Shown here: one piece after another, positions 18,019 to 27,239 of the stretch
Layout of the letters: every line of letters starts with the position of its first letter
Position numbering within the stretch: the stretch's first letter is position 1
DNA from: Azomonas macrocytogenes
GTDB lineage: Bacteria > Pseudomonadota > Gammaproteobacteria > Pseudomonadales > Pseudomonadaceae
Direction of reading: 5' to 3'
Assembly (NCBI RefSeq): GCF_014191985.1
Contig: NZ_JACHXI010000015.1
Location: 1 to 64,000 of the forward strand
Length of the DNA stretch: 64,000 bases
Notes under the pieces: model-generated
Seen by the model: only the letters and a program-made list of their open reading frames with translations
Databases searched by the model: none
Told to the model about the DNA's origin: nothing
Program-made: the position numbers and the translations under genes

Positions 18019-20178
18019 TCAATCTTCGTCCTTAACCAGTTCGAAAAGCAGCAATGAACGAGCGTTGACAACAAATTCACTATTGAATTCATAGCGCTCC
18101 GGACGAGCGGTCGGGTTGCAGGTATCGATCAGGCGATTCCAGTGCATGCCTTGGGGGACTTCGGGAAGCACGAATATCAGTTCCTCGTGGTGTGCATTGA
18201 CTATGAGCAGCAGGGTGGCATCCGAACCGGTACGGCGAATTCCGGTAGGTTGGGCGCGGCCATCGAGCAGCATGCCGAGACAGCGATTGTTGCCATCTTG
18301 CCACTGTTCGACAGTCATTTCCTCGGCGCTCGGGGCGAGCCAGGTAACGTCCTTGACGCCCAGTTCCTCATTATAGGCACCCACCAGGAAGCGGCCACGG
18401 CGCAGCATGGGGAAACGTTGGCGCAGGCGAATCAGCTTGCGCACGAACATCATCAGGAATTCGCCATTGTGGCCGAATTCCCAATTCACCCAGCCGATAT
18501 CGCTGTCCTGACAATAGGCATTATTGTTGCCACGTTGGGTCCGGGCAAACTCATCGCCGGCCACGATCATCGGGGTACCCTGGGAGAACAGCAGAGTAGC
18601 AAAGAAATTGCGCATCTGGCGCAGGCGCAGGGCGAGGATTTCCGGGTCATCGGTCGGACCTTCCTCGCCATGGTTCCAGGACAGGTTGTTATCTGTGCCG
18701 TCCCGGTTGGCTTCATCGTTGGCTTCATTGTGCTTGTGGTCGTAGGAGACCAGGTCGTTCATGGTGAAGCCATCGTGTGCCGTGATGAAGTTGACTGAGC
18801 TGAAGGGCTTGCGGCCGCGCTCGTCGAAGAGGTCGGCGGAACCTGTCAAACGGCGGCCAAAGTCGGCCAGCTTGTCGCTGTCGCCTTTCCAGAATGCACG
18901 GATAGTATCGCGATACTGGTCGTTCCACTCTGCCCAGCCTGGTGGAAAACGTCCCACCTGATAACCGCCGGGACCGCAGTCCCAGGGTTCGGCGATCAGT
19001 TTGATCTTGGCCAGGACCGGGTCCTGCTGGCAGGCGACGAGAAAACCGTGGCGTTCGTCGAAGCCATCGTATTCGCGGCCGAGGATCGTCGCCAGATCGA
19101 AGCGAAAGCCATCCACATGCATTTCTTCGGCCCAGTAGCGCAAGGAGTCAGTAACCATCTGGACCACACGTGGATGGGTCATGTCCAGGGTGTTGCCGGT
19201 ACCCGTGTCGTTGACGTAATAGCGATGATTGTCCTGCATCAGCCGGTAATAGGACGCGTTGTCGATACCGCGCATGGATAGCGTCGGGCCCATTTCATTG
19301 CCTTCGGCGGTGTGGTTGTAGACCACATCCAGCAGTACTTCAAGATTGGCATTGTGCAGGTATGCGACCATCTCCTTGAATTCAGCGATCCGTCCACTGG
19401 CCAGGTAGAGTGGGTTCGGTGCAAAAAAGGCGATGCTGTTGTAGCCCCAATAATTGCTCATGCCTTTTTCCAGCAGATGCTGATCCTGTACGAAGGCATG
19501 AATAGGCAAGAATTCGATGGAGGAAATACCCAGCTTGCGCAAATAATCGATGACTTCCGGCGTTTTCATGCCGGCGAAGGTGCCACGTACCTCTTTTGCC
19601 ACTGCTGGATGCAGCATGGTGTAGCCGCGCACATGAGTCTCGTAAATGATGGTGTGATCCCAGGGAATCTGTACAGGGTGATCTCGGCCCCAGGTGAAGG
19701 CCGGGTCGATCACCTTGCATTTGGGTACGTAAGGAGAGCTGTCGCGTTCATCGAAACTGAGATCGGCATCACGATGACCAATGGTGTAGCCGAACAGTGC
19801 TTCCGACCAGCGCAGTTCACCGACCAGTTGCTTGGCGTAAGGGTCGATCAGCAGCTTGTTGTGGTTGAAACGATGCCCTGCTTCAGGATCATAAAGTCCG
19901 TAAACCCGATAAGCGTAAACCTGGCCTGGATGGGCATCGGGTAGATAGCCATGCCAGATTTCGTTGGTATATTCCGGTAATTCGATGCGCTCCAGTTCAG
20001 TCTTGCCATTGGTGTCGAACAAGCACAGTTCTACTTTGGCCGCATTGGCCGAGAAGATGGCGAAGTTGACGCCCAATCCATCCCAGGTGGCACCCAGTGG
20101 AAAGGGCAAGCCCTCGCGTATGCGAGACGGCGTCATCACGTAAGGAGCCTGGACAGCTTTGGCGGCTTTTTTAGGCAT
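18019..20178 (-). CDS. glgX: Glycogen debranching enzyme GlgX (GH13 isoamylase type)
   Basis: This 719-residue GH13 hydrolase removes alpha-1,6 side chains from glycogen. The N-terminal CBM48 module (GLPFPLGATWDGLGVNFAIFSANAAKVELCLFD) is followed by the catalytic barrel, with nucleophile Asp in VDGFRFDLATILGRE, acid/base Glu in IAEPWDCGPGGYQVG, and the third Asp in FITAHDGFTMNDLV. The start at 20178 has AAGGAAT upstream. It lies downstream of DUF2934 and treY on the same strand and ends the operon-like cluster. The 16 extra N-terminal residues (PKKAAKAVQAPYVMTP) are a minor oddity. Confidence 0.95.
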   Translation of the reverse strand: MPKKAAKAVQAPYVMTPSRIREGLPFPLGATWDGLGVNFAIFSANAAKVELCLFDTNGKTELERIELPEYTNEIWHGYLPDAHPGQVYAYRVYGLYDPEAGHRFNHNKLLIDPYAKQLVGELRWSEALFGYTIGHRDADLSFDERDSSPYVPKCKVIDPAFTWGRDHPVQIPWDHTIIYETHVRGYTMLHPAVAKEVRGTFAGMKTPEVIDYLRKLGISSIEFLPIHAFVQDQHLLEKGMSNYWGYNSIAFFAPNPLYLASGRIAEFKEMVAYLHNANLEVLLDVVYNHTAEGNEMGPTLSMRGIDNASYYRLMQDNHRYYVNDTGTGNTLDMTHPRVVQMVTDSLRYWAEEMHVDGFRFDLATILGREYDGFDERHGFLVACQQDPVLAKIKLIAEPWDCGPGGYQVGRFPPGWAEWNDQYRDTIRAFWKGDSDKLADFGRRLTGSADLFDERGRKPFSSVNFITAHDGFTMNDLVSYDHKHNEANDEANRDGTDNNLSWNHGEEGPTDDPEILALRLRQMRNFFATLLFSQGTPMIVAGDEFARTQRGNNNAYCQDSDIGWVNWEFGHNGEFLMMFVRKLIRLRQRFPMLRRGRFLVGAYNEELGVKDVTWLAPSAEEMTVEQWQDGNNRCLGMLLDGRAQPTGIRRTGSDATLLLIVNAHHEELIFVLPEVPQGMHWNRLIDTCNPTARPERYEFNSEFVVNARSLLLFELVKDED

Positions 20179-20249
20179 GAACGATTCCTTGGAGATCGAT
20201 GACGAATAAGGTCGGTACGGCTTTGTCCTGCGTCAGCCCATGGACGGAT

Positions 20250-20570
20250 TCATTTGTCTTCTTTACGTACTGTCCTGGGCGTGCGTGGCTTACGAATGGT
20301 TTGTACTGTTTCGCTTCCTGTTTCGGAAGGGCCGGCCTTGGCAGCGGCGCTGCGTGTGCGCGTTGCTTTTGATTCGCTCGGCGTGGCGTCAGTCGGTTTG
20401 GTTGTTGTCTTGCGAGTACGTCCGGTCGGTTTGATTGAGGCACCGTTTTCTTCGGCGTGGGCCAGTTTGCAAGCCATTTCCCAATGGCGGCCTTCTTCCC
20501 CATGTGGGCAGCCTTCCGACTGCCAGATCTGATAGGCCAGTTCCCGTATGCGTTGCTCGGTTGCAGTCAT
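20250..20570 (-). CDS. DUF2934 protein in the trehalose/glycogen cluster
   Basis: This 106-residue protein (MTATEQRIRELAYQIWQSEGCPHGEEGRHWEMACKLAHAEE) has the DUF2934 core in residues 4-42, almost identical to the paralogue at 1097-1351. A long basic, Thr/Lys/Pro/Arg-rich tail follows and looks disordered and nucleic-acid-friendly. The start has GGGAGAA upstream. Its place between treY and glgX is the same as in other pseudomonads, so it belongs to the cluster. Its role is unknown. Confidence 0.8.
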   Translation of the reverse strand: MTATEQRIRELAYQIWQSEGCPHGEEGRHWEMACKLAHAEENGASIKPTGRTRKTTTKPTDATPSESKATRTRSAAAKAGPSETGSETVQTIRKPRTPRTVRKEDK

Positions 20571-20591
20571 TATCTTGATTCTCCCGATTAG

Positions 20592-23381
20592 TCAGGCTTT
20601 TTTATAAAGAATAGCCAATGGCAGGCTTTTCAGAGCCAGTGCAGCGCCAAGGCTGGCCTGTTCGATGACCAGAGAAATATCTGCGAACAGTGAGTACAAC
20701 GAAACACCGATCAGTTCTGCAGGTACATGGATGCGTGTATCGCTCCAGCGAGCCGCAGGTATCTGCAGGCTTGAACCGTCACCAAGCAGCGATGAGGTGA
20801 ATCTCGGGGCCACGATCAGCGCCCAGTTGCCCCGGTGTTCGCGAGCAAAAGCCAGCAATTGGTCACGGTGCTCACCCTCTACAGCCAATGGTAGATAACG
20901 GCCTGCGGTGAATAAAAGGGGATAGGCTTGGCGAAGCTCCAGCGTACGAGCGATCAACCATTGTTTGATGTGTCCATCCTGCCAGCGTTCGATGAGTTCG
21001 AGTGGCTCGGATGACTCGGCCAGGGCGTGGCGGCGCGCGGCGAAATCCACGGGGCGGCGATTGTCTGGATCGACCAGGCTGAAATCCCAGAATTCGGCAC
21101 CCTGGTACAAATCCGGCACACCCGGAGTCGTCATGCGCAACAAGGTTTGAACCAGACCATTGAGCGCACCGGCGGTAGCAAGCGTACCGGCCGCTGCAGC
21201 TATTTCGGTACGCAGGGTGTGGCCTTGCTCGCCCAAGAGTAGGCCTTCGGTATAAGCGCGGCAGGCACTTTCGTAGGCAGTATTCTGGGTGCTCCAGGAC
21301 GTACGCAATTTGGCTTCGCGGATGGCTTTTTCCTGCCACTTGAGGGTGCGCTCGCAGTAAGCCTGCATCCCTGAAGCGTCATCTGCGGCAAGTTCCAATG
21401 GCCAACTGCCGAGCAGTGTCTGCACAAGCAACAGTTCATCGGCTGGGGAGGGTGCAGGGCCTTCTGGCTGATCCTGGCGCAATGCTGCCGCCAGCTCACG
21501 CCAGCGCTGGACCTTTTCCACGAACCAGGTGGCTCTTTCGCTGATCACAGCCAGACGCGCACGGGTATCTTCACCGCGTTTGTGGTCGTGGGTTGCAGTG
21601 GTCAGCAGATTGCGCGGAAAGCGTTCAGCCCGTTCCTGGCAGGCCTTGTGAAAGGCCTCGATCGGAGCACTGAATACTTGCGGATCGAATCCTACATCGT
21701 TGCGTGAGAGCAAGACCGCCGAGCGGTAACAGGCAGTGTCTTCGACGGCTTTGGCAGCCGCCGGCGAGGTGAGCTGCTGAAAGCGTGTGCAAGCGTAACG
21801 GCGGGCCTTGCGGGCTATACCCTTGGGCACTGAGCGCAGGTTTTCACCACCCAGCCAGCGCTGTAAGTGACTGAGCAGCGGCCAATCGGCTTCGCTCAAG
21901 GTACTGCGTGCACCTTCTATCGCTTGTTGCAGGAAAGGTTCATCTTCTTTCGCACGCCCGGCCGTACCGATGTAAGTGCGATAGATGGGGAAATGCACGA
22001 TCAGCTCCAACAGGGCCCGCCGAATTGCGCCGAGAGTGATGTCGCGAGTCATCAGATCGCTGCGGGCTACTTGCAAAAGTGCTTGGGCTACGGTTTCGAA
22101 GTCGCCGGCGAGTGGGCCGGTCAAGATCAGTTGCCGGGCCTGGCGAGCTTCTTCGAGAAAATCCGGAGTACGGCCGGTGACTTCGCTCCAGAGCGAACGG
22201 AGTATTGGTTCGCCCGCCGGGTCGTGTTGCAGCAACGACACCTGGTTCATGAATTCGTAGCCGGTGGTACCGTCCACTCCCCAATCGCCATGTAGCTGTT
22301 CGCCCTGGCCGAGGATTTTCTCGACGTAGATCGGAAAATGTTCCAATACCGTGGAAGCAGGACGGATAGGGTTCAAGCGGTCGACACGCCGGCGCAGACG
22401 GCGGCAATAAGTCCGGGGATTAGCCAGACCGTCAACATGATCGATGCGCAGACCATCGACCAGCCCTTTGCCGATCAGCTCAAAGATTTTCGTATGGGTT
22501 TCTTCGAACACCAGCGGGCGCTCGACACGCAACCCGCCCAATTCGTTTATATCGAAAAAGCGCCGCCAGTTGATGTCGTCCGCTGCCGTGCGCCAACTGG
22601 CCAGGCGATAGTGCTGACGCTCGAGCAGGCTGTGCAGGCGCTTGAAACCTTCGGTTGTAGTGGAGTCGTAGCATTGCAGGCCGGATTCCAGTGCTTGGCG
22701 GGTTTGCGGATCTTCCAGCAGCCGGGCCAGTTCGGCACGCAGCTCCTGGGCGGCAGAATAGGGCGCTGGTGCGGTTTTCAACGCATCGAAGCGTTGCGCC
22801 AGGGATTTCAGCTGGGCGTCGTCGGCCGCACGCAGGATTTCCCCATAGCTTGGCGGTGTTATCGGGAAATGATGCTCGTAGTGCTCGGCATAAAGCTTGC
22901 CGGTGTCTGCGTCCAGGCGCAGGGTGATCTGGCCTTGCTGTAATACGTCACCATAATCGTTGCCTAGGAAGGGGACGAGCAATAATCCATCAAGCAACGG
23001 GTCGGGTGAATTCCATTCGATATCGAAAAATTGCGCATAAGGGCTGTTGCGTCCCCATTCCAGTACGTCCAGCCACCAGGCATTGCCGGTACCGCCGACT
23101 GCCATGTGGTTGGAAACAATATCAAGGATCAGGCCCATCTCGCGTTCGCGTAATGCATCGACCAGACGCTGCAAGGCCGATTCGCCGCCGAGCTCCGGAT
23201 TGATATGGGTCGGATCGATCACATCATAGCCATGCAGCGAGCCGGGCCGGGCCGTCAGCAGGGGCGATGCATAGATATGGCTGATGCCCAGCCTCGCGAA
23301 ATAATCGATGAGGCTGAGGGCATCATCCAGCGTGAAGTCGCGGTGAAATTGCAGGCGCAACGTGGAGGTCAGGGCCTTCAT
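20592..23381 (-). CDS. treY: Maltooligosyl trehalose synthase
   Basis: This 929-residue GH13 enzyme turns the reducing-end maltose unit of maltooligosaccharides into a trehalose unit, which TreZ then releases. It begins STLRLQFHRDFTLDDALSLIDYFARLGISHIYASPLLTARPGSLHGYDVIDPTHINPELGG, characteristic of TreY. Catalytic sites are LRIDHVDGLANPRTY (nucleophile Asp), IYVEKILGQGE (acid/base Glu) and TATHDHKRGEDTRARL (third Asp). Its ATG overlaps the malQ stop (ATGA), giving translational coupling within glgA-treZ-malQ-treY. Length is typical. Confidence 0.96.
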   Translation of the reverse strand: MKALTSTLRLQFHRDFTLDDALSLIDYFARLGISHIYASPLLTARPGSLHGYDVIDPTHINPELGGESALQRLVDALREREMGLILDIVSNHMAVGGTGNAWWLDVLEWGRNSPYAQFFDIEWNSPDPLLDGLLLVPFLGNDYGDVLQQGQITLRLDADTGKLYAEHYEHHFPITPPSYGEILRAADDAQLKSLAQRFDALKTAPAPYSAAQELRAELARLLEDPQTRQALESGLQCYDSTTTEGFKRLHSLLERQHYRLASWRTAADDINWRRFFDINELGGLRVERPLVFEETHTKIFELIGKGLVDGLRIDHVDGLANPRTYCRRLRRRVDRLNPIRPASTVLEHFPIYVEKILGQGEQLHGDWGVDGTTGYEFMNQVSLLQHDPAGEPILRSLWSEVTGRTPDFLEEARQARQLILTGPLAGDFETVAQALLQVARSDLMTRDITLGAIRRALLELIVHFPIYRTYIGTAGRAKEDEPFLQQAIEGARSTLSEADWPLLSHLQRWLGGENLRSVPKGIARKARRYACTRFQQLTSPAAAKAVEDTACYRSAVLLSRNDVGFDPQVFSAPIEAFHKACQERAERFPRNLLTTATHDHKRGEDTRARLAVISERATWFVEKVQRWRELAAALRQDQPEGPAPSPADELLLVQTLLGSWPLELAADDASGMQAYCERTLKWQEKAIREAKLRTSWSTQNTAYESACRAYTEGLLLGEQGHTLRTEIAAAAGTLATAGALNGLVQTLLRMTTPGVPDLYQGAEFWDFSLVDPDNRRPVDFAARRHALAESSEPLELIERWQDGHIKQWLIARTLELRQAYPLLFTAGRYLPLAVEGEHRDQLLAFAREHRGNWALIVAPRFTSSLLGDGSSLQIPAARWSDTRIHVPAELIGVSLYSLFADISLVIEQASLGAALALKSLPLAILYKKA

Positions 23382-25456
23382 TGCGGTTTTCTCCGGCTGG
23401 CCTGGCGCCTGGCGTCGGCCAGCAAGGCCAGACGCTTGGCAGGGACCAATCCGTCGAGCAGAGTAGCGCTGTCGCCAGGGTAGCGGCGCCGCCAGTTAGG
23501 ATGAGGAGCGGTATTGCCCGGCATGTTGGCTTGTTCGATCAAGCCCAGCGTATCTTCCAGTGGGAACAGCACCAGTGGAGCGGCAGTGCGGCCGAGGAAG
23601 GTTGCGCTGGCATCCAGTGCTTGTTCCGGGGTGAGCAACAGGCTTTCGTCCTGTTGCAGTTCACGGCGTAGCGAGGTGTTGATTGCCATGCGTTCCTGTT
23701 CGCGCCGAGCCACTGCCTCTTCGCGCTGTGCTGCTGGTTCCTGGCCGACGCGGATGCGCCAGTCGATGTCATAGCCTTGCCACCAGCCGGCGATGGTCGG
23801 GATGTCATGTGTCGCTGTGGTGGCCAGGGCTCCTGGCGACCAGTTGTCGGGGGGCGGCAGATGCCCCTCGGAATCGCCTTCGAATAGCATCACGCGCATG
23901 CCGAAGATGTTACGCGCCGCCAGCTTGTCACGCAGGCCATCGGGGATGGTGCCGAGGTCTTCGCCCAGGATGATCGCGGCGTGCCGCCAGGCTTCCAGGT
24001 TCAGCAGGCGCAGCATGTCTTCGAAGGGATAGTTCAAATAAGCACCATGGTTCGGATCGGCACCTTGCGGCATGACCCAGAGACGCTTGAGCCCCATGAT
24101 ATGGTCGATGCGAATGCCGCCGGCATGCGCAAGATTGGCGCGCAGCATCTCGATGAAGGCGCGAAAACCATTGTCGCGCAGCCCGTTCGGCGAGAAGGCG
24201 GAAATACCCCAGTTTTGCCCATGTTGGTTGAGAATATCGGGTGGTGCGCCGACGCTCAAAGACGCCAGCAGTTCGGCTTGGCGGCTCCAGGCCTGGCTGC
24301 CGCCACCGTCGGCACCGACCGCCAGGTCGGCGATCAGCCCAATGGTCATGCCGGCGCTGCGAGCAGTGATCTGGGCGCGCTCCAGTCCGCGGGCAATCAG
24401 CCACTGGCAAAACGCATAAAAACCGATTTCTTCAGTATGTTCCGCTGCAAATGTTTGTACGGCTGCACTATGGGGATCTTGATATTGCTCGGGCCATTCG
24501 CGCCAGTGGCAGGCATGCCCTTGCGGTCCTGCCAGGGCGGCATGCAGGGCTTCGAAGCGGCAATGATGCTCCAGGGCCTGCCCACCCGCTTCGCGGAAAC
24601 TATCGAAATCCTGCTGTTGCGGGTTACCGCCCGTACGAAACTCATTGAACAGCTCGCGCAGCAGGTGTTGGCGGGCCTTGGTCACTGCGGGCCAGTCGAG
24701 CAACTCAAGCTGCTCCAGACGGTCAAGTTCTTCTGCCAGCCCCGTGCTTTCTATCGCTTGGCGCAGTGCCCGTTCACCCAGGATACTGCCCGGTGCGCTA
24801 TGCAGAATATTGAAAAACAGACGGCTGGACGGCGAATACGGGCTGTATTGTTGGGGATAGGCATTGAACATGGCATGTACCGGGCTGATGCTCACCGCAT
24901 CGGCACCGTGTGCAGCTGCATGCCGGATCAGCTCTTCCAGCGCCTGGGTATCGCCCAGGCCGCCATCGTCGGGACGACGCAGACCGTACAACTGGACGGT
25001 TAGTCCCCAGGCGGCACCGTTTCTGCCAGTCACTTCCGGACAGGCAGGCGGCGCTACCGCCAGGGTGACTTCGTGCGTGTCAATATGAAGCCTGTAATAG
25101 CCAGGTATATCGATGGCCGGCAGCTGAGCCTGAGCATCCAGATGACCTTCTGTGCGCTGGCCACTCTCTTGCGGTTCGAGCGAAAAGGGCTGGCCAGCTT
25201 TGAAGTAGGCCGATAATGCCAGGCGCGATCCCTGGTCCAGAGTCAGTAGCGGTGGAAGGCTTTCCTGACCCTTGTTCAGGTTGAGTTTTTCCAGACTGGC
25301 ATCGATATCGCCAGCCGTTTGCGCGGGTAGCCCGAGCCCGGCAAGTACGGAGCGCAACACGTCTGGTGTCACCCGTTGCGGTCGTTCGTTGGCATCTACC
25401 CAATCGATGGAGAGGCCGGCGGCCTCTGCCAGGTGCAGCAGACGCTCATCGGACAT
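23378..25456 (-). CDS. malQ: 4-alpha-glucanotransferase (amylomaltase)
   Basis: This 692-residue GH77 enzyme transfers alpha-1,4-glucan segments between maltooligosaccharides. The start is the ATG at 25456, after a GGAGG site; the frame upstream to 25588 lies inside treZ and is not used. It overlaps the treZ stop by 11 bases. Active-site blocks are IRIDHIMGLKRLWVMP (nucleophile), ILGEDLGTIPDGL (acid/base) and TATHDIPTIAGWW. An N-terminal domain of about 150 residues precedes the barrel, as in proteobacterial MalQ. In this cluster it probably supplies or recycles glucan chains for TreY. Confidence 0.95.
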   Translation of the reverse strand: MSDERLLHLAEAAGLSIDWVDANERPQRVTPDVLRSVLAGLGLPAQTAGDIDASLEKLNLNKGQESLPPLLTLDQGSRLALSAYFKAGQPFSLEPQESGQRTEGHLDAQAQLPAIDIPGYYRLHIDTHEVTLAVAPPACPEVTGRNGAAWGLTVQLYGLRRPDDGGLGDTQALEELIRHAAAHGADAVSISPVHAMFNAYPQQYSPYSPSSRLFFNILHSAPGSILGERALRQAIESTGLAEELDRLEQLELLDWPAVTKARQHLLRELFNEFRTGGNPQQQDFDSFREAGGQALEHHCRFEALHAALAGPQGHACHWREWPEQYQDPHSAAVQTFAAEHTEEIGFYAFCQWLIARGLERAQITARSAGMTIGLIADLAVGADGGGSQAWSRQAELLASLSVGAPPDILNQHGQNWGISAFSPNGLRDNGFRAFIEMLRANLAHAGGIRIDHIMGLKRLWVMPQGADPNHGAYLNYPFEDMLRLLNLEAWRHAAIILGEDLGTIPDGLRDKLAARNIFGMRVMLFEGDSEGHLPPPDNWSPGALATTATHDIPTIAGWWQGYDIDWRIRVGQEPAAQREEAVARREQERMAINTSLRRELQQDESLLLTPEQALDASATFLGRTAAPLVLFPLEDTLGLIEQANMPGNTAPHPNWRRRYPGDSATLLDGLVPAKRLALLADARRQASRRKPQ

Positions 25457-27227
25457 TTGTATCCTCCAGGTAAACGAGTGCGGTGCGGGCTGGCAGTCGG
25501 TTGTGGCGGCGTTCCTGTTGTACGGCACTGCTGGCGAACAGCAATTTCGCCTCGGGCTCCTGTCCGATGCAAACCTCGTGATCGCCAAGGTTCAGTTCGA
25601 GGCGCAGTACGCTACCATCGCCCAGTTTCCAGCAGGCCAAGGCAGCGGCTTCACCCAGGGCACTGGCACCGAGAAAGCTGGATCCAGGCAGGCGTGGCAC
25701 AATTTCGTTGTGTCGGATACTTAATAACTGGCGATGCAGGGCCAGCCATTCGCCATGGCGGGGTTCGTCTTTGCTGGTCGTATCCGGGCAGGAGGCTTCA
25801 AAGGTCGAAGCCGCATTCGGATCTGGAATACGCTGGCGAATCTTGGGATCGGCAAATTCGCTGAACTCGGCGAATTCGTTACGGCGTCCTTCGCGCACGG
25901 CATCGGCCAGTTCGCCATGGTGATCGGTGAAGAAGAAGAACGGCTTGCGCGAGCCCCATTCCTCACCCATGAATAGCATGGGGATCATCGGCGAAAGCAG
26001 CAGCAAGGCCATGGCGGCACGCAGTGTGTCCGGTTTTGCCAAACTTATCAGGCGCTCGCCAAATGCACGGTTACCGATCTGGTCGTGATTCTGCAGAAAT
26101 AGCACGAAGGCAGTCGGTGGCAGGCCCTTGGTCGATTCGCCCCGGGATTCGCCGCGGCGGTTTTGCTGGCCCTGGTAGATGAATCCTTCACCGAGGAAAC
26201 GCACCAGTTTCTGGGTAGTGTCCTGGCAGTAATCGGCGTAGTAGCCCTGGCATTCGCCTGTCATCAAGACATGCAGAATGTTGTGACCATCGTCGTTCCA
26301 CTGTGCAACATAATCCTGTTGCAACAGGCTCGCTTGGTTGTGCTCGTTCTCCAACACCAAATGCACATGGCGGCCTGGTTCCACGGCAGCGCGTACCCGT
26401 TTGGAAAGCTCGGGCAGGAAGCTGCGGTCGGTAATGGCATGGACCGCATCCAGGCGCAGGCCGTCGAAGCGGTATTCCATCAACCACATCAGGGCATTAT
26501 CGATAAAGAAATCGCGCACCTCCTGGCGGCGGAAATCAATGGCACCGCCCCAGGGAGTCTGTTGGTCTTCGCGGAAGAAATGCTTGGCGTAACGTCCCAG
26601 GTAATTGCCATCGGGGCCGAAGTGGTTGTAGACCACATCGAGAAATACCATCAGACCATGCCCGTGGGCAGTGTCGATCAGCTGTTTGAGAGCGTCCGGC
26701 GAGCCATAGCTGGCATCCGGGGCATAGGGCAAAACGCCGTCATAACCCCAGTTACAGGCACCGGGAAACTCGGCCAAGGGCATCAGCTCGATGGCGGTTA
26801 TCCCGAGCTCTGCCAGGTCGCCAAGGCTGCTTTCGATGCCTCGATAGCCACCATATGCACCTACATGCAGCTCGTAAAGAACCGTTTCGTGCCATGGACG
26901 TCCATGCCAGTCGGTATTGCGCCACGTATAGGAATTAGGATCAACCACAAGACTGGCGCTGTGTACATCGCCGTCCTGCGCGCGTGACGCAGGATCGGGA
27001 ACTACCAGTTCGTTGTCGATCAGAAAGCTATAACGGGTGCCGGCACCGCAGGCGGCTCGAAGGCTGTACCAGCCCTTGTCATCCACCTGCATCGGTATCG
27101 TTTCACCGCCTTCGAGTTGAAGTGCAACGATACGTGCATCCGGTGCCCAGAGGTTGAAGCGGGTTTCTTTGCTATTTAGCAGTGTCGCGCCGTGTTGCGT
27201 TGTCGTCGGGACGGGCTGCATACGCAT
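25446..27227 (-). CDS. treZ: Maltooligosyl trehalose trehalohydrolase
   Basis: This 593-residue GH13 enzyme releases trehalose from the maltooligosyl trehalose made by TreY. The N-terminal CBM48-like domain (ETRFNLWAPDARIVALQLEGGETIPM) precedes LYELHVGAYGGYRGIESSLGDLAELGITAIELMPLAEFPG. Catalytic residues lie in YRFDGLRLDAVHAI (Asp), HLVLENEHNQ (Glu) and FLQNHDQIGNRAFGERL (Asp). The start at 27227 has GAGGA seven bases upstream, 12 bases after the glgA stop. Full length. Confidence 0.95.
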   Translation of the reverse strand: MRMQPVPTTTQHGATLLNSKETRFNLWAPDARIVALQLEGGETIPMQVDDKGWYSLRAACGAGTRYSFLIDNELVVPDPASRAQDGDVHSASLVVDPNSYTWRNTDWHGRPWHETVLYELHVGAYGGYRGIESSLGDLAELGITAIELMPLAEFPGACNWGYDGVLPYAPDASYGSPDALKQLIDTAHGHGLMVFLDVVYNHFGPDGNYLGRYAKHFFREDQQTPWGGAIDFRRQEVRDFFIDNALMWLMEYRFDGLRLDAVHAITDRSFLPELSKRVRAAVEPGRHVHLVLENEHNQASLLQQDYVAQWNDDGHNILHVLMTGECQGYYADYCQDTTQKLVRFLGEGFIYQGQQNRRGESRGESTKGLPPTAFVLFLQNHDQIGNRAFGERLISLAKPDTLRAAMALLLLSPMIPMLFMGEEWGSRKPFFFFTDHHGELADAVREGRRNEFAEFSEFADPKIRQRIPDPNAASTFEASCPDTTSKDEPRHGEWLALHRQLLSIRHNEIVPRLPGSSFLGASALGEAAALACWKLGDGSVLRLELNLGDHEVCIGQEPEAKLLFASSAVQQERRHNRLPARTALVYLEDTNVR

Positions 27228-27239
27228 GAAAAGTCCTCA